Notes under the pieces: model-generated
Databases searched by the model: none
The model's input: only the letters and a program-made list of their open reading frames with translations
Told to the model about the DNA's origin: nothing
Part shown: piece after piece, positions 17,021 through 25,075 of the stretch
How the letters are laid out: the number at the start of each line of letters is the position of its first letter
Numbering within the stretch: the stretch's first letter is position 1
Position numbers and translations under genes: made by a program
Assembly (NCBI RefSeq): GCF_025399795.1
Contig: NZ_JAODTZ010000030.1
Span: forward strand, 59,791 to 123,790
DNA length: 64,000 nt
Reading direction: 5' to 3'
DNA from: Streptomyces rhizosphaerihabitans
Lineage (GTDB): Bacteria > Actinomycetota > Actinomycetes > Streptomycetales > Streptomycetaceae

Positions 17021-17203
17021 TCATCCCCAGCCGGTGTCGTTGGCAGCCACGGCCGCCGCCCCCCACGCAGGAGGCTGCTGGGCTCCTGACGTCCCGCCCG
17101 CCATCAGAACAGCCAGCGAGGCTGTACAACTCACCACAAGCATCTTGCCGAAGCGCATCAAAACCCGCCCCCACGCGTTCCGTTGATCGGCTTTCCTCGA
17201 CAT
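17021..17203 (-). CDS. small predicted secreted peptide ending in NDTGWG
   Basis: The frame from ATG 17203 gives 60 residues; an inner ATG at 17158 gives 45. After a basic stretch (MRFGKM) comes a hydrophobic segment LVVSCTASLAVLMAGG and a possible signal peptidase site at TSGA/QQPP. The mature end would be a short peptide finishing AAANDTGWG-stop style (VAANDTGWG). A second peptide at 48466-48648 ends in NDTGWD and also lies beside a regulator of the same family as 17507-18502. This parallel makes a real gene likely in spite of a weak ribosome binding site. It is placed between the operator-like site and the adenylating-enzyme gene, so it is probably the first gene of that operon. I infer a precursor of a signalling peptide. 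Confidence 0.6.
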   Translation of the reverse strand: MSRKADQRNAWGRVLMRFGKMLVVSCTASLAVLMAGGTSGAQQPPAWGAAAVAANDTGWG

Positions 17204-17292
17204 CCCGAGTCGCTTGCGACGCTGCAATGACCGGGAGTTGATCTGCCCTCAAGGTGCCATCACCGAGGGCTGGTTGGGCTTGTCACAGCCGA

Positions 17293-17318
17293 GCATCAAG
17301 CTGCATGGCAGCATGATG
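17293..17318. promoter_or_regulatory. candidate operator, second copy, upstream of peptide/adenylating-enzyme operon
   Basis: GCATCAAGCTGCATGGCA followed by GCATGATG matches the minus strand of the site at 8345-8383 in 24 of 27 positions. The dyad is less perfect here (GCATCAAG against CATGATGT). It lies about 90 bp upstream of the peptide start and about 190 bp after the stop codon of the LuxR-like regulator. A weaker relative, CAAGCTG-N10-TTGATG, is at 18621-18643 upstream of the regulator. The remaining sequence between 17204 and 17506 shows no other convincing feature. Confidence 0.6.
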
Positions 17319-17506
17319 TCTGCCGAATGAAAGCGACATAGCATGTGATATCTCGCCGCTCGGTGGGTGACGTCATGGGCGGAACCGGTGGGCACCGACA
17401 AGCCGGTGCCGACAGTTCGCGCGACGTCGGCCGAGCGGCACGGCTCGACGCAGAGCGAGCCTCGGCGGAGGCGACTACGCTGGCGCGTCCGCCGGAACTG
17501 CGCGGA

Positions 17507-18502
17507 CTACTCTTGGACGGCCAGCAGATAGCCGGCCTGAAAACGGCTCGCGGCGCCAAGTCCGGTCATGATCTCGGAGACATGGCGTCGGCAGGTACGC
17601 ACGGACATGCCCAGTCGACGTGCGACGGCCGCATCCGTCATACCGGCTGTGAGCAGCCTGATGATGGCTTCCTTCAGATCGTCCGTGGTCTCCGGCTGGG
17701 TGTCGGAATCGACCGAGAAGGGCTCGGCCGCCAGCCACAGCCGTTCGTACGCCTCGACCATGAAGGCCACGACGTGAGGGTCCCTGATGAAGGCGGCGGA
17801 GTCCGGATCGTCGGAGACCGCGAACATCGCACACTCCCGGTCGAAGATCAGGAACCGCATGAACTGGTCGTCGAGTGTGCGCACCTGCGCACCGAGGCGG
17901 GTCACCTCTTGGACGTAGGAGTGGGTGCCCCGGCTCGAACGCGCCGTGTGCTGATAGAGGATGCGCATCTTCACCCCCCTCTGGAGAGTTTCGTAGTCGC
18001 GCGGCGCGGCCTCGATGAGCACGCTCTCCTTTCGCCCACCGCCGGGCTGCGCGGTCAGGATCTCCTTTCTGCACTTCGCCGAGAGCTCGGCGATGGCTAC
18101 ACGAACGTCGGCGAGGTTGTCGATGAGTTCGACCTGCCGACGGTTGCCACCCGCGGTCAGATGGGCATCGAACGCCGGAAGGAAGGACATCAGTCGCCGC
18201 CGGGTCTCCTCCGCCTGCACCCGTCGGGTACGGATCTCCAACTCCAGCGGACCGAGCACCCGGCTGACCGCCTCGTCGGGTGCCACCGCGACGAGCCCCC
18301 ACCCCGGCCGATCCCGCAGGAGGCCCATCTCGACCAGCCCGGCCAGTGCGAGGCTGGTGTCCCCGACCGGAAGATTGAGCTGTAGGGCCACCTCCTCGAC
18401 GTTAATTTCTTCGCTGACGTCCCGACTGAGCACAAATTCATACAGCCTCCGCATGCATTCGTCTTCGAATGAACTCGACCCCAGGTATGCCTTCGATTCC
18501 AT
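17507..18502 (-). CDS. LuxR-type regulator with TrmB-like N-terminal half (regulator 1)
   Basis: The 331-residue protein has an N-terminal winged-helix-like region, a middle domain with ILTAQPGGGRKESVL, RGVKMRILYQHTAR and FLIFDRECAMFAV, and a C-terminal LuxR HTH in GMTDAAVARRLGMSVRTCRRHVSEIM. The start at 18502 has AAGGGG seven bases upstream. The same architecture and motifs recur in regulator 2 at 48808-49860. No receiver domain or phosphorylation site is present; the middle domain probably senses a ligand. Position beside the biosynthetic operon, the DTGW peptide and two copies of an operator-like motif make it the likely pathway-specific activator. Confidence 0.85.
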   Translation of the reverse strand: MESKAYLGSSSFEDECMRRLYEFVLSRDVSEEINVEEVALQLNLPVGDTSLALAGLVEMGLLRDRPGWGLVAVAPDEAVSRVLGPLELEIRTRRVQAEETRRRLMSFLPAFDAHLTAGGNRRQVELIDNLADVRVAIAELSAKCRKEILTAQPGGGRKESVLIEAAPRDYETLQRGVKMRILYQHTARSSRGTHSYVQEVTRLGAQVRTLDDQFMRFLIFDRECAMFAVSDDPDSAAFIRDPHVVAFMVEAYERLWLAAEPFSVDSDTQPETTDDLKEAIIRLLTAGMTDAAVARRLGMSVRTCRRHVSEIMTGLGAASRFQAGYLLAVQE

Positions 18503-18828
18503 CTCATCCCCTTCTGCCTGCGTCGCGGATTTGATGCAGGGCACCTCTCGCTCGAGGTGAGCGTAGGGGGTGGCAGATGTTCGCGTAAAAGTGGGTCTGT
18601 ACGATAACTGGCGTAACTCCCAAGCTGGAAGCGACAGTTGATGACCGACGTGTTGCGTGACGTCGCGGCAGGGGAGTCGCCATGGATACGCTGGACGGCG
18701 GCCCGGTTGCCGAACTGACGGCCCGAAGCCGGGCCGGCGGCGTGCACCCGGCCGTCTTCGACTGCGTGAACGTGAGGGTCAGGGCCCGTCGGCGTGCTGC
18801 CCCTGTTCCAGTGCAGCAGCGGCTTTGG
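18503..18828. other. 326-bp gap between regulator 1 and the next gene
   Basis: The left part is the presumed regulator 1 promoter and holds the weak operator-like dyad CAAGCTG-N10-TTGATG (18621-18643). A plus-strand frame starts at ATG 18682 after CAGGGGAG and encodes MDTLDGGPVAELTARSR before running antisense into the hydrolase gene. It could be the leftover 5' end of a lost gene, but I see no homology. Nothing else is recognised. Confidence 0.35.
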
Positions 18829-19974
18829 TCAGAGGCTTTTGAGCACCTCCTCGATCAGCTGCGCGTTCTCCCTGTCCGCCGCGCCCGGGACTGCGAATCG
18901 CCTGCGGACGTACGCGTACGCGATTCCGCTGTCCGGGCTCGCGAAGGCGAGGGAGCCGGCGGCGCCCGAGTGGCCGAAGGAGTCGGGCGGGATGAGCGGG
19001 TAACGGTGGCCGAGGAGTTGGAAGCCGAGGCCGAAGCGGCTGTCGGCCCCGGTGACGACATCGATGCCCTCGGAGTGGGGGCGGGTGAAGGCCGCTGTTG
19101 TGCCAGGTGTGAGCAGTGGCGGTCGGCCGTGCAGTCCGCTGATGGCCGCGGCGTACGCCCCGGCCGCACCCCGCGCGGAGGCGACCCCGCCCGCCGATCC
19201 CTGGCCCAGCGCCCTTGTGCGCCGGAAATTGGCGAAGACGGCCAGGTCGGGCATGTGCCGGGTACTGAAGGCTATGGCGGCCAGGCTCCCCGGCTCGGGT
19301 GCGCCGGTCCCCAGCTCGGCGGCTTGTTCGGGCGTCGGGTCCATGGGCTGTACGGGCAGGTATCGGGGCTCCAGCGACTCGGGCAGCCCTAGGTGGAAGC
19401 CGAGCCCGTGCGGGGTACGCACCCGGTGCTCCCACCAGTCTTGCAGGCTGCGGCCGGTGGCCCGGCGGACGACTTCTCCGGTGAGGGCAGCGATGACGAG
19501 CCCGTGGTAACCGAAGGCCGTGCCGGGCGTCCAATACGGAGCCTGGGCGCCGAGCCGCTCGGCGAGTGCGCGGTCGTCCGCCAGTTCCTCGACGGTGAAC
19601 CCCTCGTCGGTGCCGATCACGCCGGCCTGGTGCGCCAGCACCTGCCGCAGGGTGACCGCTTCCTTTCCGGCCCGTCCGAACTCCGGCCAGTACGCGGTCA
19701 CCTCACGATCGAGGTCGAGTACGCCGTCCTGCACGAGCAGGGCGACGACGAGGTGCGCCGCGCCCTTGCTCACCGAGTACACCCCGGTGAGCGAGTTGCC
19801 GTCCACGCCAGGACCGGCCCACAGGTCCACCACCTGACGACCGTGCCGGAACACCGCCAACTGCAGTCCCGGCGGCTGCCGTTGCTCCTTCACCACTTGG
19901 GTGAAGACCTCACGTACCCTGCCGAATCCGGTATCCGTCCGGCCGTGCACCGTGTACGCGTCGGCGCCCGCCAT
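18829..19974 (-). CDS. beta-lactamase-fold serine hydrolase (class C / EstB-like)
   Basis: The 381-residue protein has the SxxK motif in VYSVSKGAAHLV, a Tyr motif in GTAFGYHGLVIAALTGEV in the position of YxN, and the family feature LRQVLAHQAGV. The C-terminal region has GLGFQLLG and GHSGAAGSLAFASP (the HxG box). No signal peptide is apparent, which favours an intracellular esterase or peptidase over a secreted beta-lactamase. The ATG at 19974 follows GGGAGGAA. It seems a stand-alone gene between the two clusters. If region A does make a beta-lactam, a hydrolase of this fold next door could give protection, but it is also a common housekeeping family. Confidence 0.82.
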   Translation of the reverse strand: MAGADAYTVHGRTDTGFGRVREVFTQVVKEQRQPPGLQLAVFRHGRQVVDLWAGPGVDGNSLTGVYSVSKGAAHLVVALLVQDGVLDLDREVTAYWPEFGRAGKEAVTLRQVLAHQAGVIGTDEGFTVEELADDRALAERLGAQAPYWTPGTAFGYHGLVIAALTGEVVRRATGRSLQDWWEHRVRTPHGLGFHLGLPESLEPRYLPVQPMDPTPEQAAELGTGAPEPGSLAAIAFSTRHMPDLAVFANFRRTRALGQGSAGGVASARGAAGAYAAAISGLHGRPPLLTPGTTAAFTRPHSEGIDVVTGADSRFGLGFQLLGHRYPLIPPDSFGHSGAAGSLAFASPDSGIAYAYVRRRFAVPGAADRENAQLIEEVLKSL

Positions 19975-20239
19975 CCTGGTTCCTCCCTTCGTGGCCACGC
20001 GGCCGCCGCGTGGTCGTTCTGTCCGCTGGGCACACTCCTCTGCCCAAGGATCAGGGTCGGAGGACGGTACGTACATGGCTGGTCTGCCGGCGCTCGCGGT
20101 AAACGTGGAACGAGAGGGTCTGCGGGAGGCCGTGAGCCGAGGCGCCGCCGCCATTGGCCGCGGCTTAGCAGGTGACTCGTTTGGAGAGCAGCAATTGACA
20201 CGGCAGGTCCGGGAGGGGCCACGCAGTAGCATCCGCGTC

Positions 20240-21001
20240 ATGGGGATCATTCTTGTGCCGTACCACCAGGACGAGCGGCTGCCCGACGCCGACTTTCCGC
20301 TGCCCGCGGGGCTCCGACGCACCGTCGTGGAGAAGGAGTTGGGCGGCGGGCACGTCTGGGAGCGGCTCGCGGAGTTGTACGAGCCGGTGGCTGGGATCGT
20401 TGCCGCCGAGGTCGGCGGCGGCGCGGTGCCGACGGTGGTCTCCGGCGACTGCCTTGTCTCGCTGGCGATGGTGGCCGGGCTTCAGCGGGCCGGTACCGAG
20501 CCGTCGCTCGTCTGGTTCGACGCGCACGGGGACGTGCACACGATGGAGAGTTCCACCTCGGGCTATCCCGGAGGCATGGCGCTTCGTATGGCCGTCGGCG
20601 GCAATCCCGGACTTCTCGCGGATCGGCTCGGGTTGTGCGCCGTGCCGGAACGGCGGGCGGTTCTCGTGGACGCCCGGGATCTGGACCCTGCGGAGGCCGA
20701 GTATCTGGCCTCGGCGGAGATCCGCCGGTGCGGTGTCGACGAAGTCGCGTCCGACGTTCTGCCGGACGGGCCGCTGTTCGTGCACATCGACGTCGATGTC
20801 ATCGACGCGGGGGAGCTGCCCGGCCTGAAGTTCCCCGTGGGGGGTGGACCCGGCTACGCGGCCGTGCTCAGCGCGGTGCGCAGGATCCGGGCAACGGGAC
20901 GGGTCGTGGCAGTGGCGGTCTCCTGTCCGTGGCACTCGGGTGAGGAGACAGCGAACGGGATCCGGGCGCGACTCCTGGCCGATCTGCTGGTCACGGAATG
21001 A
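20240..21001 (+). CDS. arginase/agmatinase-family protein
   Basis: The 253-residue protein has the ureohydrolase metal motifs WFDAHGDVHT (DAHxD) and FVHIDVDVID (DxDxxD). The first ligand motif, normally GGDH, reads VSGDCLVSL, so the His is replaced by Cys. The C-terminal VAVSCPW region is typical of a divergent actinobacterial branch. Substrate is uncertain. The start ATG is preceded at a suitable distance by TAGCAT (20227-20232), which fits a leaderless transcript; no good ribosome binding site is seen. Its 3' end overlaps the convergent metallophosphoesterase by 11 bp. Confidence 0.78.
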   Translation: MGIILVPYHQDERLPDADFPLPAGLRRTVVEKELGGGHVWERLAELYEPVAGIVAAEVGGGAVPTVVSGDCLVSLAMVAGLQRAGTEPSLVWFDAHGDVHTMESSTSGYPGGMALRMAVGGNPGLLADRLGLCAVPERRAVLVDARDLDPAEAEYLASAEIRRCGVDEVASDVLPDGPLFVHIDVDVIDAGELPGLKFPVGGGPGYAAVLSAVRRIRATGRVVAVAVSCPWHSGEETANGIRARLLADLLVTE

Positions 21002-21764
21002 CGCGGAAGTGCGTGGTCAGCCTGTTGTCGTCGTCCAGTACGTGGAAGGCGACGGCGGGCGGCAGGTCGTAGTCGAGGGGCTCGTCGCCCTCCCAGGGCA
21101 GCGTGCAGGTCGACACGGTGCCCGGCGAGACGACCAGTGGGCGGCCGGCGAACGTGGTGGCGGCCGCGGTGTGGGCGTGGCCGCACAGCACCGCGGCCAC
21201 GCGCGGATGCCGCTCCAGCAGCGCAACCAGTGACCGTTCGTCCGTGAGGCGGATGCCGTCGACGTACGGCAGGTGCAGCGGCACCGGAGGATGGTGGAGG
21301 ACGACGAACGCGGGGACGTCCCGCGGGTCGTCGGTGAGTTCGCGGTCCAGCCAGGCCAGGGTCTCGGCCGTGAGCGCGCCGTCGTCGCGGCCCGGGATGC
21401 TGGAATCGCACATCAGGAACGTCGCCCCGGGCAGCCGGTGCACCTGATTGACCGCGTCGCTCCGGTCCGCGCCGTCCTCGCCCAGCAGGTGCCGTCGGTA
21501 CGCGGCGCGCACATCGTGGTTGCCAGGGCAGGTCAGCAGCGGAGGGCCCTCGTCGCGGTCCCCGGCGATCGCCAGGAACTCCTTGTACTCCTCGTCCGTG
21601 CCGTGGTCGGCGATGTCGCCTGTCATGAGCACCGCGTCGAGGCACCCGGGCAGCCGGTCGAGGAAGCGCATCACGCGCCGGGCACGCTCGCCGGCCCGCG
21701 CGCCGCCGTCCCCGGCGCGGTTCTGACCCAGATGGATGTCACTCAGCTGTGCGAAGACGAACAT
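20991..21764 (-). CDS. calcineurin-like metallophosphoesterase (CpdA-like)
   Basis: The 257-residue protein carries all metallophosphoesterase motifs: LSDIHLG, VLMTGDIADHG, TCPGNHDVR, VVLHHPP and LCGHAHTAA. CpdA-type enzymes hydrolyse cyclic nucleotides or other phosphodiesters. TAGGGT ends six bases before the start codon, suggesting a leaderless mRNA, with the DDAH-like gene divergent on the other side. It is most likely a chromosomal gene bordering region C and not part of it. Confidence 0.86.
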   Translation of the reverse strand: MFVFAQLSDIHLGQNRAGDGGARAGERARRVMRFLDRLPGCLDAVLMTGDIADHGTDEEYKEFLAIAGDRDEGPPLLTCPGNHDVRAAYRRHLLGEDGADRSDAVNQVHRLPGATFLMCDSSIPGRDDGALTAETLAWLDRELTDDPRDVPAFVVLHHPPVPLHLPYVDGIRLTDERSLVALLERHPRVAAVLCGHAHTAAATTFAGRPLVVSPGTVSTCTLPWEGDEPLDYDLPPAVAFHVLDDDNRLTTHFRVIP

Positions 21765-21846
21765 GCGCCGACCCTAGGCGGCGCCGGACGTCCTGCTCGC
21801 GACCCCGAGTGGGACAAAAGGTGCACATCTCCTGCTTCTCCCGATT

Positions 21847-21867
21847 CTCTGCGGAACAGCCGCAGAG
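21847..21867. promoter_or_regulatory. candidate operator: perfect dyad CTCTGCGG-N5-CCGCAGAG
   Basis: This is a perfect 8-bp inverted repeat with a 5-base spacer in the divergent gap upstream of the DDAH-like gene. A relative with one mismatch, TCTGCGG-N5-CCGCGGA, lies at 22776-22794 before the aminotransferase, and a half-site TCTGCGGGTAG is at 48703 upstream of regulator 2. Shared use at cluster promoters is inference. Confidence 0.4.
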
Positions 21868-21958
21868 ATACGGCGGCATTTCTCGTACCTTCTGCGGCCG
21901 GTGGCTGATTCGCTGCCTAAAGCAGGCTCACAAGGCCCTCACCCCTCGGGAGAGACCA

Positions 21959-22765
21959 TTGGGTAACTATTTGATGTGTCCGCCGACCTCATTCACCGTG
22001 GACTACTCGATCAACGTGTGGATGCGCCCCGAAATACCGGTCGACACCGCGCTGGCCATACGCCAGTGGGAGCGGCTTCGGGCGATTTACCAGGACCTGG
22101 GTCATGTCGTGGAGCTGCTGGACCCGCTGCCCGGACTTCCGGACATGGTCTTCACCGCCAACGCCGCGATCGTGCTGGGCGGAAAGGCGCTCGTGGCACG
22201 TTTCCGCAACGCGGAGCGCAGCGGCGAGGAACCCGCCTTTCTCAAGTGGTTCGAACAGCGGGGATTCGAGACCCGGCAGGCGGAATCGGTGAATGAGGGG
22301 GAAGGCGACTTCCTCGTCATGGACCAGTGGATTCTCTCGGGCAGCGGCTTCCGTTCCGACCTGGCCGCCGGGCACGAGGCCGCGGAGGCCTTCGACCGCC
22401 CGCTGATCGGCCTGACGCTGGTCGACCCCCGGTTCTACCACCTCGACACGGCCGTCGCCGTGCTCGACGGACACCAGATCGCCTACTACCCGCAAGCCTT
22501 CTCCCCGGAGAGCAGGGACACCCTGCGGGAGTTGTTCCCCGACGCCGTCGTCGCCGACGAGGACGACGCCGCGGCGTTCGGACTCAATGCCATGTCGGAC
22601 GGCCGCACCGTCGTGATGGCCGAGGCCGCGGCCCGGCTCGGGGCGAAGATCCGCGAGCGCGGATTCGACGTCATCGGCACGGACGTGAAGGAATTCCTCA
22701 AGGGCGGTGGCGGAGTCAAATGCCTCACTTTGGAGCTGCGAGACGTACCACCGAATCCGACATAA
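21959..22765 (+). CDS. DDAH/amidinotransferase-superfamily enzyme
   Basis: The 268-residue protein belongs to the guanidine-modifying superfamily. It has the N-terminal NYLMCPPTSFTVDYSINVW, PDMVFTANAAIV, EGEGDFLVM, the catalytic His region YHLDTAVAVL and the nucleophile Cys in GGGGVKCLTLELR. Members hydrolyse arginine, methylarginines or related amidines. I chose TTG at 21959, which follows CGGGAGAGA, because it includes the conserved NYLMCPP start; ATG at 21974 would cut into it. As first gene of region C it may supply or modify a guanidino or ureido amino acid, or may be an unrelated arginine enzyme captured at the border. Confidence 0.8.
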   Translation: MGNYLMCPPTSFTVDYSINVWMRPEIPVDTALAIRQWERLRAIYQDLGHVVELLDPLPGLPDMVFTANAAIVLGGKALVARFRNAERSGEEPAFLKWFEQRGFETRQAESVNEGEGDFLVMDQWILSGSGFRSDLAAGHEAAEAFDRPLIGLTLVDPRFYHLDTAVAVLDGHQIAYYPQAFSPESRDTLRELFPDAVVADEDDAAAFGLNAMSDGRTVVMAEAAARLGAKIRERGFDVIGTDVKEFLKGGGGVKCLTLELRDVPPNPT

Positions 22766-22775
22766 CGCCCGCCGT

Positions 22776-22794
22776 TCTGCGGGTAGTCCGCGGA
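22776..22794. promoter_or_regulatory. candidate operator: TCTGCGG-N5-CCGCGGA
   Basis: This imperfect dyad shares its half-site and spacer length with the perfect repeat at 21847-21867. It lies in the 111-bp gap between the DDAH-like gene and the aminotransferase, about 80 bp from the latter's start. Confidence 0.35.
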
Positions 22795-22876
22795 ATCCGA
22801 CGGTCGGCCCTCATTCCGTCCGGGACGGACGGCTGCTTTGATCGATCCACGGATGGAAAGAACGGGGGATGTTCGC

Positions 22877-23989
22877 ATGGCAATCGGAATGGCCGCCACG
22901 AGTGAAATACTCGGGTCACAGGGAGAACTCCCAGGCGGCAGCGAGCAACTGAGACTCCATTTCAACGAGAGCCCTTACGGTGCGCCCGCCGCGGCTCTCG
23001 ACGCGGCCGCGGCGGAACTGCGGAACCGGCACTCCCACTATCCCGACCACGAATGCTCGGAGATCAGGAAGCGCATCGCCCGGTCCCTCGGTATCAGTAC
23101 CGACATGGTGGCCGTCACCAATGGCGCCGATGAACTCATCCAGCTGATCTCACTCACCTTCCTCGCCTCCTCCCACGGCCGTCCCGGAACCGTCGCGGTC
23201 ACCGACCAGACCTTTCCCGGATACGCGGCGGCCGCGTCCGTCGCCGGGGCGACGCTGCGCACCGTTCCCCTGACTGACCACCGGATCCCGCCCGCCGCCG
23301 TCGCCGCGGCGTTCCACGACGGCGCACGTCTTGCGTTCGTGTGCAACCCGCACAACCCGAGCGGTACGGTCCTGGACCGGTCGGGCGTCGACGAGATCAT
23401 CGACGCCGCCGAGGAGACCGGGGCCGTCGCCGTCTTCGACGAGGCCTACATCGAATTCGCCGGCCCGGAGCACGACATCACGCTCGACGCCGTACGCCGG
23501 GGCAGGCGTGCCCTGGTGATGCGCACCTTCTCCAAGGCCTGGGGACTGGCCGCGCTGCGCATCGGGTATGTGGTCGGCCCGGCCGAGCTCGTCGAACAGA
23601 TCCGCAGGACCCGGCAGTCCATGCCGTTCAGCGTCAACCGTCTCGCCCAGCACGCGGCCGCTGCCGCTCTGGACCACCCGGAGTTCGTCACCGGAGTGCG
23701 GGAACGGACCACAGCCGCCCGTGAGCGGCTGGCCAAGGGGCTCGAAGCGGTCGGCGTGGACCACGTCCCCTCCGAGGCCAACTTCGTACTGATCCGTACG
23801 GACGCCGACAGCACCGCCGTGGCGAACCGGCTCGCCGCCGGGCACAGCGTGCTCGTCAGGGATCTCGCCCCGCTGGGCAAGCCGGGATTCCTACGCGTGA
23901 CCGTCGGCACCGAGGAGCAGGTCGACCAGTTCTGCGCGGCGCTGTCCGCCGTCCTTTCACACACCATTACCGACATCGAGAGCGAGTAG
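22877..23989 (+). CDS. class I/II PLP aminotransferase (HisC-like)
   Basis: The 370-residue protein has the histidinol-phosphate aminotransferase pattern: LHFNESPYGAP, GADELIQLI, CNPHNPSGT, VFDEAYIEFAG, the PLP lysine in RTFSKAWGLAALRIGY, and a C-terminal FLRVTVGTEEQ. HisC-like enzymes transaminate aromatic and imidazole amino acids. The start ATG has GGGGGA eight bases upstream; an ATG at 22853 is less well placed. The methyltransferase starts two bases after the stop codon. Such an aminotransferase/methyltransferase pair is the known route to beta-methyl amino acids through the 2-oxo acid, and the tryptophan halogenase next door points to an indole substrate. That is inference. Confidence 0.84.
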   Translation: MAIGMAATSEILGSQGELPGGSEQLRLHFNESPYGAPAAALDAAAAELRNRHSHYPDHECSEIRKRIARSLGISTDMVAVTNGADELIQLISLTFLASSHGRPGTVAVTDQTFPGYAAAASVAGATLRTVPLTDHRIPPAAVAAAFHDGARLAFVCNPHNPSGTVLDRSGVDEIIDAAEETGAVAVFDEAYIEFAGPEHDITLDAVRRGRRALVMRTFSKAWGLAALRIGYVVGPAELVEQIRRTRQSMPFSVNRLAQHAAAAALDHPEFVTGVRERTTAARERLAKGLEAVGVDHVPSEANFVLIRTDADSTAVANRLAAGHSVLVRDLAPLGKPGFLRVTVGTEEQVDQFCAALSAVLSHTITDIESE

Positions 23990-23991
23990 GG

Positions 23992-24996
23992 ATGTCCACC
24001 TCCGCACCGGCCGCTGACCCTGCGGTCATGACACCGGCCATGCTGTTCAACGGGTATGTCGGAGCCCACGCTTTCTACGCCCTCCACGAGCTCGGCGTAC
24101 TCCGGCGCTGGGAGGAAGGCACCACGAAGGTCGCCGAACTCGCTCCGCACGCGGACGAGGACCGGCTCGTCGCCCTGCTGGTCACAATGGCCCGCCTCGG
24201 CTTCGTCACGCTGGACGGCACCACCGCCGAGCTCACCCCGACCGGGCGCGAACTCGTCCAGCAGCAAGGCTTCTTCACCTGGTGCGTGGGCGGGCACGGG
24301 GATGTCTGGCGGCAACTGGCCGGACTCGCGGGCGAGGGCCTGCGGTTCGGGCAGGACGTCCGGCGCAACGACGGCCGTGTCGCACTGGGCTGCGCCGAGG
24401 CGGACCGTGCGCTGATGCGCCCCACCCAGGACGAGGTGCTGGGCTCGATCGACTTCACCACTGCCGTCGACATCGGCTGCGGCGATGGCTCACGGCTGCT
24501 GGAGCTGTGCTCCGAGAACCCGGAGCGGCACGGCATCGGCATCGACATCAGCGCCGACGCCTGCGCCATGGCGGCGGAGCAGAGTCGGAAGCGAGGGCTG
24601 GCCGACCGGGTCGACTTCGTCCAGGCCAATGTCATCGAGCTGCTGAAATCGGACCGCACGTTCCCCGGTGCCGACCTCGTCGTCAGCATCTTCATGCTCC
24701 ATGACCTGTTCGCGTCGACCGACGACCATCCCGAGCTGGTCCGCTCGCTCCGCCGGGTCTTCCCCGACGCGCGCTATTTCCTGCTGGCCGACACCGCCGC
24801 GCAGGACGAGGCCGAGCGCCGGGAACAGCCGCCCATCTTCTCCCTCGGCTTCGAACTGGCCCATTCCTTCATGGGCGTCCGGCTCCAGGCCCGCAGCACG
24901 TACGAGGAAGCCTTCGAGGCCGGCGGTCTGAAGATCGCCCGCCGTGAACCGTTCGGAGCCCCGTCCACGTGGCTCTACCTCCTCGAAGCGGTATGA
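23992..24996 (+). CDS. class I SAM-dependent methyltransferase (2-oxoacid C-methyltransferase-like)
   Basis: The 334-residue protein has an N-terminal helical dimerisation region with a winged-helix-like part (TTKVAELAPHADEDRL) and a C-terminal Rossmann domain. The SAM motif is TAVDIGCGDGSRLLEL, followed by GIGIDISADACAMA and SIFMLHDLF. Size and layout match O-methyltransferase-like enzymes, including 2-oxoacid beta-C-methyltransferases such as MppJ and MarI. Tight linkage to an aminotransferase favours the latter reading. The acceptor is not identifiable from sequence. Confidence 0.8.
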   Translation: MSTSAPAADPAVMTPAMLFNGYVGAHAFYALHELGVLRRWEEGTTKVAELAPHADEDRLVALLVTMARLGFVTLDGTTAELTPTGRELVQQQGFFTWCVGGHGDVWRQLAGLAGEGLRFGQDVRRNDGRVALGCAEADRALMRPTQDEVLGSIDFTTAVDIGCGDGSRLLELCSENPERHGIGIDISADACAMAAEQSRKRGLADRVDFVQANVIELLKSDRTFPGADLVVSIFMLHDLFASTDDHPELVRSLRRVFPDARYFLLADTAAQDEAERREQPPIFSLGFELAHSFMGVRLQARSTYEEAFEAGGLKIARREPFGAPSTWLYLLEAV

Positions 24997-25075
24997 CCAC
25001 GCCGCGTCGCCGGCGGGTCTTTGCGGCCGGTGGGCGGCAGCCACAGACAGAGCACGCGAAAGACAGGGGAAATCG

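Noticed and set aside
18682..19392. Plus-strand frame with a plausible ribosome binding site running into the hydrolase gene
   Set aside because: Only the first part is outside the hydrolase and has no homology; kept only as a possible remnant in the gap entry.
18829..19974. Secreted beta-lactamase giving self-resistance
   Set aside because: No signal peptide and the YxN and KTG-type boxes are replaced by esterase-like versions, so resistance cannot be claimed.
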